Part shown: positions 24,807 through 32,559 of the stretch, in pieces | Layout: each line of letters starts with the position of its first letter | How positions within the stretch are numbered: the stretch's first letter is position 1 | Origin: Polyangiaceae bacterium | GTDB lineage: Bacteria; Myxococcota_A; Polyangia; Polyangiales; Polyangiaceae | Direction: 5' to 3' | NCBI GenBank assembly: GCA_023150915.1 | Contig: JAKLKA010000022.1 | Span: 1 to 64,000 of the forward strand | Length of the DNA stretch: 64,000 bases | Notes under the pieces: model-generated | The model's input: only the letters and a program-made list of their open reading frames with translations | Told to the model about the DNA's origin: nothing | Database searches by the model: none | Position numbers and translations under genes: made by a program

Positions 24807-25940
24807 ATGGGGACATGTTGCCTGCGCGCGTTGGTCGCTCTCGGCGGCGCATTCTTGGTGGCAAGCGCGTGCTCGTCGAGCTCGACAAACCCCGGCAGCC
24901 AGGAGTGCCAGCTGGGCGAGAAAGACCCCTGCATCGGTCTCAACGATTGCTCGGGCGTCCGGACCTGCGGTCCCACCCGCGTGTACGGAACGTGCGACTG
25001 CGGTGCGATCACCGGCGGAGCTGGCGGGGTGGATGCCGCCACCTCTGGCGGCGCCTCTGGCGTCGGAGGCAGCGGCGGCAACGCCGGCTTCGGTGCAAAC
25101 GGCGCAACGGGCGGAACCGGTGGCGGTGGCGGCGACGGTGGCGGCAGCGGTGGTGGCAGCGGTGGTGGCAGCGCTGGTGGCAGCGCTGGTGGCAGCGGCG
25201 GTGCGGGCGGAGGCGGTTCAGGAGGTTGCCCTTCAGGCCTCTCGGGTCCGGCTCTCGTGAAAGTGCCCGCTCCCCAAGGGGGTAGCTACTGCGTGGATTC
25301 GACGGAAGTCACCAATGCACACTACGCCGCGTTCCTGGCCGCGAAGGGAGGCAACGCCGGCGGCCAGCTCCCGGAGTGCGCGTGGAACAGCTCGTTCCTC
25401 CCCGCAGGCACATGGCCGCTCACCGGCAAGGACAATCATCCCGTCGCGCGAGTCGACTGGTGCGACGCGCACGCGTACTGCGCTTGGGCAGGCAAGCACC
25501 TCTGCGGAAAAATCGGCGGCGGCGTGCTGATGTACGGGGACTACGCAGACGCTACCAAGAGCGAGTGGATGAATGCTTGCTCCGGAGGCGGACTCACCAA
25601 CTACCCGTACGGGAACCCGTACAACGGCAAGGCTTGCGTGGGCGAGGACTACGACGGCGTGCCGGGATATCAGGCCGGGCAAGATGTGACCCAGCCCGTC
25701 GCGTCTGCCGCTGGGTGCCAGGGCGCGTTTCCAGGCGTCTTCGACCTGAGCGGAAACGTTTGGGAATGGGAAGCAGCCTGCGATGGCACAACCGGCCAAA
25801 CCGACAAGTGTCGCCGCCGCGGCGGAGCCTTCTACATCTTCTCGGCGAATCTGCGCTGCGACACGGAGGTCGTCGCGGGCTACTTCCGCAACTTCGAGTC
25901 GGACAGCATCGGATTCAGGTGCTGCGCTCCGTCGCAGTAG
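24807..25940 (+). CDS. Lipoprotein with FGE-sulfatase (SUMF1-like) domain
   Basis: A 377-residue secreted protein. From ATG 24807 there is a signal peptide with lipobox ASAC, a short Cys-rich region, a long Gly/Ser linker (tandem GGGSGG units), then the formylglycine-generating-enzyme-like domain (about 160-377): VDSTEVTNAHYAAFLA, HPVARVDWCDAHAYCAWAGK, DLSGNVWEWEAACDG and the end RGGAFYIF...IGFRCC. The domain is used both in true FGEs and in ligand-binding relatives; the paired active-site Cys residues cannot be assigned with confidence. Confidence 0.88.
   Translation: MGTCCLRALVALGGAFLVASACSSSSTNPGSQECQLGEKDPCIGLNDCSGVRTCGPTRVYGTCDCGAITGGAGGVDAATSGGASGVGGSGGNAGFGANGATGGTGGGGGDGGGSGGGSGGGSAGGSAGGSGGAGGGGSGGCPSGLSGPALVKVPAPQGGSYCVDSTEVTNAHYAAFLAAKGGNAGGQLPECAWNSSFLPAGTWPLTGKDNHPVARVDWCDAHAYCAWAGKHLCGKIGGGVLMYGDYADATKSEWMNACSGGGLTNYPYGNPYNGKACVGEDYDGVPGYQAGQDVTQPVASAAGCQGAFPGVFDLSGNVWEWEAACDGTTGQTDKCRRRGGAFYIFSANLRCDTEVVAGYFRNFESDSIGFRCCAPSQ
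25137..25205 (+). repeat. In-gene tandem repeat GGTGGCAGCGGT
   Basis: About five units of a 12-base repeat (GGTGGTGGCAGC with AGCGCT variants) encode the GGGS linker of the FGE-domain lipoprotein. Such a tract is prone to length change by slippage, altering linker length without changing the frame. Confidence 0.75.
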
Positions 25941-25970
25941 TCACCCAACGCGCCGAAGCGCACCAGACTC

Positions 25971-26047
25971 GGAACGACGCGTCCCGTCCGGCCGCGTGTG
26001 CGCGGGCTTCGGAACGTGGGCCTCTCGGGATGGGCTGCGCGGAGTGA
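25971..26047 (+). repeat. Dispersed repeat R1, copy 4 (shortened)
   Basis: Starts ACTCGGAACGACGCGTCCCG and goes after only about 45 bases to CTCGGGATGGGCTGCGCGGA and stop TGA. The inner part of copies 2 and 3, including GGAGGCAGGAA and most of the tail codons, is missing. Downstream it joins the 149-base duplication copy B exactly as copy 3 joins copy A. Confidence 0.75.
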
Positions 26048-26059
26048 GGCGGGGACCTC

Positions 26060-26208
26060 GGCGTGCGGGGATCAGTCGAGGATCCCCGCGTCGCGAAGTT
26101 CTTGATCGGTGTATTCGGAGATCTGAATGAGCTGGCCGAGCGGGCGCATTCGGTCCGGAAGCCGCGAGCCCTCCGTGAGCCCACCGATGATGCCACCGGC
26201 GAGCGGGA
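26060..26208 (-). pseudogene. 149-base duplication, copy B: 3' end of OmpA-like lipoprotein gene
   Basis: On the minus strand it encodes the C-terminus PLGQLIQISEYTDQELRDAG and two more residues to the stop, matching the end of the lipoprotein at 12854. The match stops abruptly after GGCGAGCGGGA; upstream of it there is no related coding sequence. The changes against copy A include amino-acid replacements, so the source was a diverged paralogue. Confidence 0.85.
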
Positions 26209-26501
26209 GCGACCGCGGCGCGCGGCGGCGGCCAATTCACGACGCTGAGCTCCGCTCGGCGCACTCGTTTGGCCGCCACGAACGGACGACTAGAGAAGCT
26301 CGCCCGGCGCCGGGGGGCCTCACGTCCCGCGCTCGCTCGAGCCTTGCCGAAGGCGCTCCCGACCCCAGTTGTCCCAGCTCTGCGCTGGCGGAGTTCGCGC
26401 ATCCCGCGCAGCGAATCGTGCGCGCTCCGCCAACCGGATCGCGAAGACCCCGGAGCCTCCTGCATTTCCCGCCTGCCCCGGATCTTGCGTGGGGCAACGC
26501 C

Positions 26502-28505
26502 ATGGTGGTGCGTCTGCTCGGGGTGTCGGGGGTCGTGGCCGTGGGGTCGGTGCTCCTCTGGAGCTGCAGCGACGGCGGTGGGTCTGCCGAGAACGGCAAG
26601 CCGGACGCGGGTGGCGACTCCGGGAGCGACTCCGCGAGCACGCCCTGCAAGACCGGTGAGTTCCGCTGCGTGGGGGACGCGCTCGAGACCTGCACCGCGG
26701 ACCAGACCCACTTCCAGCCCGTGGCGACGTGCAAGGCCGGACTGTGCGACGCGGAGGGCAAGCAGTGCGACAACTGCGTGGCCGGCGACGGCGCCTGCGA
26801 GCCGAACGGCACGTCGTACAAGGCCTGCGACGCGACGGGGCAGAAGGAGCAGGCGACGACCTGCACGGGGGCGACGCCGTTCTGCACCGACAAGGCGGGG
26901 AAGGCCTCTTGCGTCGCGTGCAAGGTAGCGTCCGACTGCCCGCCCAGCGCGAGCGAGTGCTCACTCGCCGCGTGCTCTACCGAGGGCGCCTGCGGCGTCT
27001 CGGCTGTGGCCAAGGGCGCGCCGTGCGGCGCCGCCGGCGCAGGCGGCTCGTGCGACGGAGCCGGAGCCTGCGTGTACTGCACGCCCGGCGAGAAGCGTTG
27101 CACGGGTCTGGTCCCCGAGACCTGCGACGCCAAGAGCCAGTGGAGCGCCGCGGCGGCGTGCTCCGGCGCGGATCCCATCTGCCTTGCCGGAGCCTGCGTG
27201 CAGTGCACCGCGACAGCCGACTGCGCCGCGTCCACCAACGACTGCCTGAGCGCCACTTGCGCCAGCAACAAGTGCGGGTACTCCCCGCAGGCCCAGGGCA
27301 CGGCTTGCGGGAGCGGGAGCGGGACCGGGACCTGCAACGGCTCGGGCCAGTGCAACGTCTGCCAGCCGGGGAGCAAGACCTGCAACGGCAATGTCCCGCT
27401 GGTCTGCGGGAGCAACGGGCAGTACTCCGCCCAGACCGCGTGCGGCGGCGGGACGCCGGAGTGCGACCCCGCGAGCGGGAGCTGCGTACAGTGCACGTCG
27501 CTTGCGCAGTGCCCGACCTCGAGCAACCCCTGCCTCTCGCCGCTGTGCACGACGGGCTCGTGCGGGTTCGCCCCGAAGGCCGCCGGGACGACCTGCCCGG
27601 GCGGAACCTGCTCCGCGACCGGAGTGTGTCAGATCTGCACGCCCGGCACGAAGACGTGCAGCGGGAACAGCGTGCTCACCTGCAACGCGCAAGGGCAGTA
27701 CGACGCGCCGGTGCCGTGTAGCGGTGGAACGCCGGTCTGCGCCGGCGGCGTCTGCCAGGCGGGCCCCATCTGCGGCAACGGAACGCCGGAGGGCACCGAG
27801 CAGTGCGACGACGGGAACGCGACGAACAGCGACCTCTGCTCGGCAACGTGCAAGGTTTGTGACCCTCCGATCACGGCCCTCACCAACAACGGCGCAGGCT
27901 TGGGCGATGGTGGTTCCTATGCAGGCTGGGCGCTAGGCGGCCAGGCTTCCGTCGAATTCTGGGTGCGATTCAAGTCCCCTTCCGCTTCGGACATGGCGGT
28001 GTCCACCGCGTATGATGATTCCAGCACCGGCGGGTGGTTCTGCTTGGCTACTCCGACACAGGTGTCGTTCACACTGCGGTACGCCGATCCGACAGCGGAA
28101 CTGAACGCAGCCATTGCACCTGCACTCGACGTTTGGCACCACGTAGCTTGCCAGTACGATGGTGGAACAATGCGCCTATTCCTGGATGGCAGCCAAGTCG
28201 GCTCCAAGGCGGCCACCGGATCGCTCCACGCCTACTCGCAGCACCTGCTCATTCTGCACCGAAACAAATGGGTGAGCGCAATGGCCGGTGGCTACGCCGC
28301 GCGCGAGATTCGCATCGGAAACCAGGTCGTGTACTCGGGCGCGTTCAAGCCGTCGTGGACACTTGCTCCAGTCGCGGGGACTGTCGCCTTGTATCACCTG
28401 AACGAGGGCAGCGGCTCGACGCTGGCCAGCGCGGTTTCTGGAGCACCGTCACTGCTCCTCACCGGTACGACCTCGTGGACCGGATACGGGAGTGCATGCC
28501 AGTAG
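26502..28505 (+). CDS. Cys-rich disulfide-repeat lipoprotein with C-terminal LamG-like domain
   Basis: A 667-residue surface lipoprotein. From ATG 26502 a signal peptide ends in lipobox LWSC. Eight or more Cys-rich modules follow, with alternating patterns such as CTPGEKRCTGLVPETCDA and CTATADCAASTNDCLSATC, then a single CGNGTPEGTEQCDDGN unit typical of Myxococcota. Residues about 455-650 form a concanavalin/LamG-type lectin domain (SVEFWVRFKSPS, WHHVACQYDGGTMRLFLDG). The terminal part is slightly less GC-rich than the repeats. Likely a carbohydrate or matrix-binding surface protein. Confidence 0.85.
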   Translation: MVVRLLGVSGVVAVGSVLLWSCSDGGGSAENGKPDAGGDSGSDSASTPCKTGEFRCVGDALETCTADQTHFQPVATCKAGLCDAEGKQCDNCVAGDGACEPNGTSYKACDATGQKEQATTCTGATPFCTDKAGKASCVACKVASDCPPSASECSLAACSTEGACGVSAVAKGAPCGAAGAGGSCDGAGACVYCTPGEKRCTGLVPETCDAKSQWSAAAACSGADPICLAGACVQCTATADCAASTNDCLSATCASNKCGYSPQAQGTACGSGSGTGTCNGSGQCNVCQPGSKTCNGNVPLVCGSNGQYSAQTACGGGTPECDPASGSCVQCTSLAQCPTSSNPCLSPLCTTGSCGFAPKAAGTTCPGGTCSATGVCQICTPGTKTCSGNSVLTCNAQGQYDAPVPCSGGTPVCAGGVCQAGPICGNGTPEGTEQCDDGNATNSDLCSATCKVCDPPITALTNNGAGLGDGGSYAGWALGGQASVEFWVRFKSPSASDMAVSTAYDDSSTGGWFCLATPTQVSFTLRYADPTAELNAAIAPALDVWHHVACQYDGGTMRLFLDGSQVGSKAATGSLHAYSQHLLILHRNKWVSAMAGGYAAREIRIGNQVVYSGAFKPSWTLAPVAGTVALYHLNEGSGSTLASAVSGAPSLLLTGTTSWTGYGSACQ

Positions 28506-28509
28506 CCCT

Positions 28510-28605
28510 TCAGAAGTGATACCCGAGCCCCACGCCCGAGCGCACGACCGCCCGCGCCGTCTGCGACAAGCCCGCTCGTGGCCGCGTCTGCGCGGGCGGG
28601 CGGCA
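28510..28605 (-). pseudogene. Possible outer-membrane barrel C-terminal remnant
   Basis: On the minus strand the last codons before a stop read RAGLSQTARAVVRSGVGLGY then HF. An aromatic-terminated final strand of this type is typical of outer-membrane barrels. Upstream there is no coherent barrel sequence. The match is short and rests on pattern only. Confidence 0.3.
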
Positions 28606-28687
28606 CAACTCGGCACAGCGCCCGCGGACGGCAGCGAGAAACGGCGACGAAATCAGGCCGGCACGTGAGTTGCTACCCCATCCGGCC

Positions 28688-30043
28688 ATGGCGTCGCTCT
28701 CGCCCGCCGCGCGTTTCCTGAGTCTGGGGCTGGCCATGTCGCTCGCCCCGGGTGCCTGCAGCCCCACGCCCGCGGCGAAGCACGAGACGGCCGCGCACAT
28801 CGTCGCGGGCTCGCCCGAACGTCGCCTGGGCACGCCCGAGAAGTCTCTGGCGACCGCGACTCAGCGCCTGGCGATGGTGGCAACCGTCGGGAGCGAGCAC
28901 TGGGTCGTCTACTCCGACGAGCGCGCACAGAGCGGCGAGGAATATGCGACACGCGTGTCGAGCAACGGCAGCGTGCTCGACGAGAAGGGCTTCCGCCTGG
29001 CCTTCTCCGGCCCGATTGTCGCAACCAGCCCGAGCGGGTTCTTGTCCGCGCGGACGGAGTGCGCGAGCGGCGTTTGCACGGCGAAGGCCTCGCTCACGAG
29101 CTGGACGCCCGGCGCGCCGTCAGGCACACCGGTGACGCTGGAGACGAGCACCACCGGCACGCTGAGCACGCCGTACGGGGCGTACTTCGACGGCGCCTTC
29201 GTCCTCGTCTGGGAGTGGAGGCAGCAAGCGGGCGGCAACGGCGGCGCAGCGGGAAGCTCAGGGACGAACCTCAGCGAGACGCATGCCATGCGACTCGATG
29301 CCGGGGCTATGCCCATCGATTCCCAGCCAGTCACCCTGGCGGGCATCCAGGCCGGCGTGCTCGTGCCTTCCGACTCTGCGCTCGCGTCGTTCTCGGGGAA
29401 CGCTGCGGCCATCATCGAGACCAAGCCCGAGCTCGCAGTGGGGACGATCAAGTCACTCCCTCTGGAGCTCAGCGGCTCGTGGTACTCGAGAGTCGCCTTC
29501 GGCGGCGGGGTCTACCTCCTGACCTGGCAGGATGCCAAGAACACCATGGCCCTTCGCCTCGACTCGCAGCTGGAGGTGCTCGGGGCACCGTTCGTGGTCG
29601 CACCCGTGGCCTCGCCCCTCTACGCCCCCGGAGCGAACGTCGCATTCGTGAACGGAGCCTTCCGGGTTTCCTGGCCGTTCGAAGATGCGCTCGGGACCGG
29701 GTTTCGCCAGAGCCTGGTTCAGCCGGACGGCTCCGTCGCCCCCGATGAGCTCCTGGTCGCGAGTGCCGAACGCCTGATCTGGAGCTCGACAGCCGACGTT
29801 CCCAGAGCGTTCGGAGAGGCGCGCGCCTCGCCGGGAGCGAATCTGCGCCTCTTCCACGCAGGCCGCCGCGAAACTCCGGGGCGTGGGCCGTCGCAGCCTG
29901 AGGCGCCGCCCTCGACGGGCGGCGCCCCGCGAACGGCAAGTCAGCGCCCGTGGTGCGCCAGGACGGCCATCGCGCGCCCGGCGGTGTCGGCGCCGAAGCG
30001 GCTCGTCCAGCGCGCGGACATCTGCGCCACCAGCTCGTCGTAG
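28688..30043 (+). CDS. Hypothetical lipoprotein, propeller-like
   Basis: About 450 residues. ATG 28688 gives a signal peptide with lipobox APGAC. The body has repeats with the pattern GSEHWVVYSDER, YGAYFDGAFVLVWEW, SRVAFGGGVYLLTWQDA and VAFVNGAFRVSWP spaced 60-70 residues, as in secreted beta-propellers of myxobacteria. The last 80 residues are Arg/Pro-rich and overlap the 3' end of the convergent metalloprotease by about 100 bases, so the original C-terminus has probably been lost by frameshift. Confidence 0.65.
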   Translation: MASLSPAARFLSLGLAMSLAPGACSPTPAAKHETAAHIVAGSPERRLGTPEKSLATATQRLAMVATVGSEHWVVYSDERAQSGEEYATRVSSNGSVLDEKGFRLAFSGPIVATSPSGFLSARTECASGVCTAKASLTSWTPGAPSGTPVTLETSTTGTLSTPYGAYFDGAFVLVWEWRQQAGGNGGAAGSSGTNLSETHAMRLDAGAMPIDSQPVTLAGIQAGVLVPSDSALASFSGNAAAIIETKPELAVGTIKSLPLELSGSWYSRVAFGGGVYLLTWQDAKNTMALRLDSQLEVLGAPFVVAPVASPLYAPGANVAFVNGAFRVSWPFEDALGTGFRQSLVQPDGSVAPDELLVASAERLIWSSTADVPRAFGEARASPGANLRLFHAGRRETPGRGPSQPEAPPSTGGAPRTASQRPWCARTAIARPAVSAPKRLVQRADICATSSS

Positions 30044-31971
30044 GTCGTGTCGTCGTTGGTGTTTTTTAGCGCCCTGACGACGGCGTCCGTGACATTGCTG
30101 ATCACGACGTTCTGCAACGTGTCGCGCCAGATGTCGTTCCCCGGGCCGCGCACGTCCACTAAAATGGAGGGAGGGTTTCCGGGCACTCGGCACGACGTCA
30201 CCGTGCAGTCCCGGTTGAAGAGGAGCTCCCACAGCGCCTGGTTCAGACCGCGACCCTCGTCGTGGACGTCGCTCGCGTTGCAGTCGTTGGTATCGTCCAC
30301 GACGATGTCGCTGGCTCGAACGTGCGGTTCCCACACCGTGTCCAGGCTGGCGTTGTAGGCGGCCTGGATTTGGCTGTCGCTCGCAGCCTGGACCGAGAAG
30401 AAGAAGTCCGCGAGCGTCTCGGTGATCCGCTCTCCCTCGGAGATGCCGGCGAAGCAGATCCCCCAGCCGAGACCGTACGAGTGGGCCACGTAGTGACCGT
30501 ACTCGTGAAACAACGCGTGCAGGCGGTAGTTGTCGCGCTTGTGGATGTTGATGTCGTGGAGGGTCGGGTGGTAGTGCGACCTGTCGAAGAGGACGTTTTC
30601 GTACCTCACGTGGACGTTGACGTCGGTCAGGTCGTTCGGCGCGCGATTGCCCCATGCGTAGGTGTTCATGACGGTGCGCATCCGGCCCAACCACGCGAAG
30701 GCGTTCTCCTCGAAGAAGGACTCGGTGCTGGTGCTGGCGAAGCGCGGCAAGGTCGGGTCACTGCACGCCTGGGAGTCCTCCACCTCGCCGCCCGCGTCGT
30801 CCAGGACGCGCGCGAAGCCGTTGGCGACGTTGGTGCGCTTGAGCTGCCACGGACAGTTGCCAAACCACTCGTCAGCGCCGCACGTGGAGATGCCGACGAC
30901 GGACGGCGCGCGCAACACGTCGTTCGAAGCGATGGCGACCCAGTCCGCGCGACCGTCGGAGTTGGTGCGGGGTACGGCGCCGCGACGGACCTCGCACTGG
31001 CTCGAGGTGTACGGCAGGCGCGAGCTGGTCCTCGCCACGACCTCCGCGCGCGCTGCGTCCACGGTCAGGCGCTCGCCCGCCTCTGCTTCCACGAGCCACA
31101 CGGCGCGGCGGCTGACGCGGTCGATGGCGGGGCGCATCACGCCGCGCCCGGCGGCCGGCAGACCGCCTCCGCCAAGGCGCACGGAGAGCGCCCGGGTATC
31201 CCGGCGGTCCGCCGGCCCGGCTGGGTCGTCACGCTCCAACGTCAGGGTCTCAGCGCCTGCGCGCACCAGGGACGGCGCTGGTCCGGCGAAGTCGCTGGCG
31301 GCTGCTGGGAAGTCCTCGACCTGTCCGGCGACGGAGTAGAGCGCGCCGTCGGAGTAGAAGGTGAATGTGACTCCGGCGTCGGCGATGCGCACCCCGCCGC
31401 GCGCCTGGAAGAAGCGCACGGTCGAGAGCGCGTCGTCGCGCTCGAGCTCGTCGAGCTCGAGCCAGTCGGCCTCGACGGGTCGGCTCAGCCCGAAGAGCTC
31501 GCGGTGCGCGTTCAGGAAGTCGACACAGCCCTGGACGATCTCCTGATCGGACGCCTGAGCCAGGCTCTTGCCGAGCGCCGGGAAGCGCCCGATGACGGTG
31601 CGGAACCCGGCTTGGTCGGCCCGCGGGACGGCGTGGAGCAACGCGGGCTCTCCAACGTGGAGTGCCCTGAGTCGAGCGTTGAGCGACTGCCCGTCTTGCA
31701 CCAAGTGGCCTCGGTCCAGGCCGAGCCGGATGGCGGTGAGCTTCGGCGCTTCCTCGGTCGCGCCTTCAGGCCGGTCGTCCGGCGCAACGTCCACCGCGCA
31801 CGCGGAAGAGACCGCGAGCGAGCAAGCGCTGAGGATCACCGCCGCGGCGCGACGGCGCGAGCGCCCTCCGAGTGGGGCACGATGAGAGTGCGAGGCTGAA
31901 GAGCAGGAAGAAGAGACTGGCGCAGTTGGTTGAGTTCGCAAGATTGTCCCCTTTCTCGAGACCGGTTTCAT
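29941..31971 (-). CDS. Secreted M36/M4-like zinc metalloprotease with propeptide
   Basis: A 676-residue exported protease. The N-terminal part carries a hydrophobic segment with lipobox AVSSAC (about residue 58), followed by an FTP-type propeptide (about 60-280, AQASDQEIVQGCVDFLNAHR, VRFFQARGGVRIADAGVTF). The catalytic zinc site is HEYGH (about 486-490) with a downstream Glu in GERITETLADFF, as in thermolysin and fungalysin families. A disulfide-rich C-terminal region follows. The start is uncertain: ATG 31971 gives a long basic leader, and a later start may be used. Confidence 0.82.
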   Translation of the reverse strand: MKPVSRKGTILRTQPTAPVSSSCSSASHSHRAPLGGRSRRRAAAVILSACSLAVSSACAVDVAPDDRPEGATEEAPKLTAIRLGLDRGHLVQDGQSLNARLRALHVGEPALLHAVPRADQAGFRTVIGRFPALGKSLAQASDQEIVQGCVDFLNAHRELFGLSRPVEADWLELDELERDDALSTVRFFQARGGVRIADAGVTFTFYSDGALYSVAGQVEDFPAAASDFAGPAPSLVRAGAETLTLERDDPAGPADRRDTRALSVRLGGGGLPAAGRGVMRPAIDRVSRRAVWLVEAEAGERLTVDAARAEVVARTSSRLPYTSSQCEVRRGAVPRTNSDGRADWVAIASNDVLRAPSVVGISTCGADEWFGNCPWQLKRTNVANGFARVLDDAGGEVEDSQACSDPTLPRFASTSTESFFEENAFAWLGRMRTVMNTYAWGNRAPNDLTDVNVHVRYENVLFDRSHYHPTLHDINIHKRDNYRLHALFHEYGHYVAHSYGLGWGICFAGISEGERITETLADFFFSVQAASDSQIQAAYNASLDTVWEPHVRASDIVVDDTNDCNASDVHDEGRGLNQALWELLFNRDCTVTSCRVPGNPPSILVDVRGPGNDIWRDTLQNVVISNVTDAVVRALKNTNDDTTYDELVAQMSARWTSRFGADTAGRAMAVLAHHGR

Positions 31972-32099
31972 CGGTTGCGACCTCGGCGCGCGGCGTTCAC
32001 TGCTCGCGCGCGCGCCGCGCGCCCGTACTGCGATCTGATGAGGACGCCTCGTTACGTTTCGCGAGACCGACCAGCCGACCGGCGGTCACGCTCCGACCC

Positions 32100-32146
32100 C
32101 GCGCGATGCTGGCGAGCGCCGAGGCGGCAGGGCACCGAGAGCGGGA
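32100..32146 (+). repeat. Dispersed repeat R2, copy 1
   Basis: GCTGGCGAGCGCCGAGGCGG plus CAGGGCACCGAGAGCGGGAC is nearly identical to 37529-37570, and its first half also occurs at 44429-44456 inside the small protein gene there. It appears derived from the hydrophobic segment of that small-protein family (ALASAETAG). It lies just before the DUF4132 gene pair. Confidence 0.7.
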
Positions 32147-32159
32147 CGACGGGTCACCG

Positions 32160-32558
32160 GTGTCCGCCGTCATCACCATCCGCGACGAAACCGCGAGCGG
32201 CCAGCTCGTGGCCGAGCTCTCGCTCATGCTGCCCGCTGCCTGCATCAGCATGCGCGATCTGATCGCCACCCGCGTACGCTTCGAGGTCGAGGCCTTCAAC
32301 GCCCGCTCCGGCGACGAGGTCTTCCGGGGGCTGGTTCAGCCCTCGGGCGCGGAGCAGGTCCCGACCGGCTTCAAGCTGAAGCAGCGGCGGCAAGTGGACG
32401 CTCAAGAGCAAGTGACGCGCGCGCTCGAGGCGTTCGAGCGGAACGGGTTCTTCGTCGTGGTGGACGACCGGCAAGTGGACTCCCTGGACGACGTGGTGGC
32501 CGTACGGCCGGCCACCCGGGTCAGCTTCGTCAAGCTCGTGCCGCTGGTCGGGGGCTGA
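32160..32558 (+). CDS. Small conserved hypothetical protein paired with DUF4132 gene
   Basis: A 132-residue protein from GTG 32160 (MSAVITIRDETASGQ). It has a beta-strand start, then RDLIATRVRFEVEAFNARSG and a C-terminal part with VVDDRQVDSLDDVV and VSFVKLVPL. The gene ends one base before the start of the DUF4132 gene, so the two are an operon. I recall similar small proteins beside DUF4132 genes in other myxobacteria but cannot verify that here. The function is unknown. Confidence 0.75.
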   Translation: MSAVITIRDETASGQLVAELSLMLPAACISMRDLIATRVRFEVEAFNARSGDEVFRGLVQPSGAEQVPTGFKLKQRRQVDAQEQVTRALEAFERNGFFVVVDDRQVDSLDDVVAVRPATRVSFVKLVPLVGG

Positions 32559-32559
32559 C

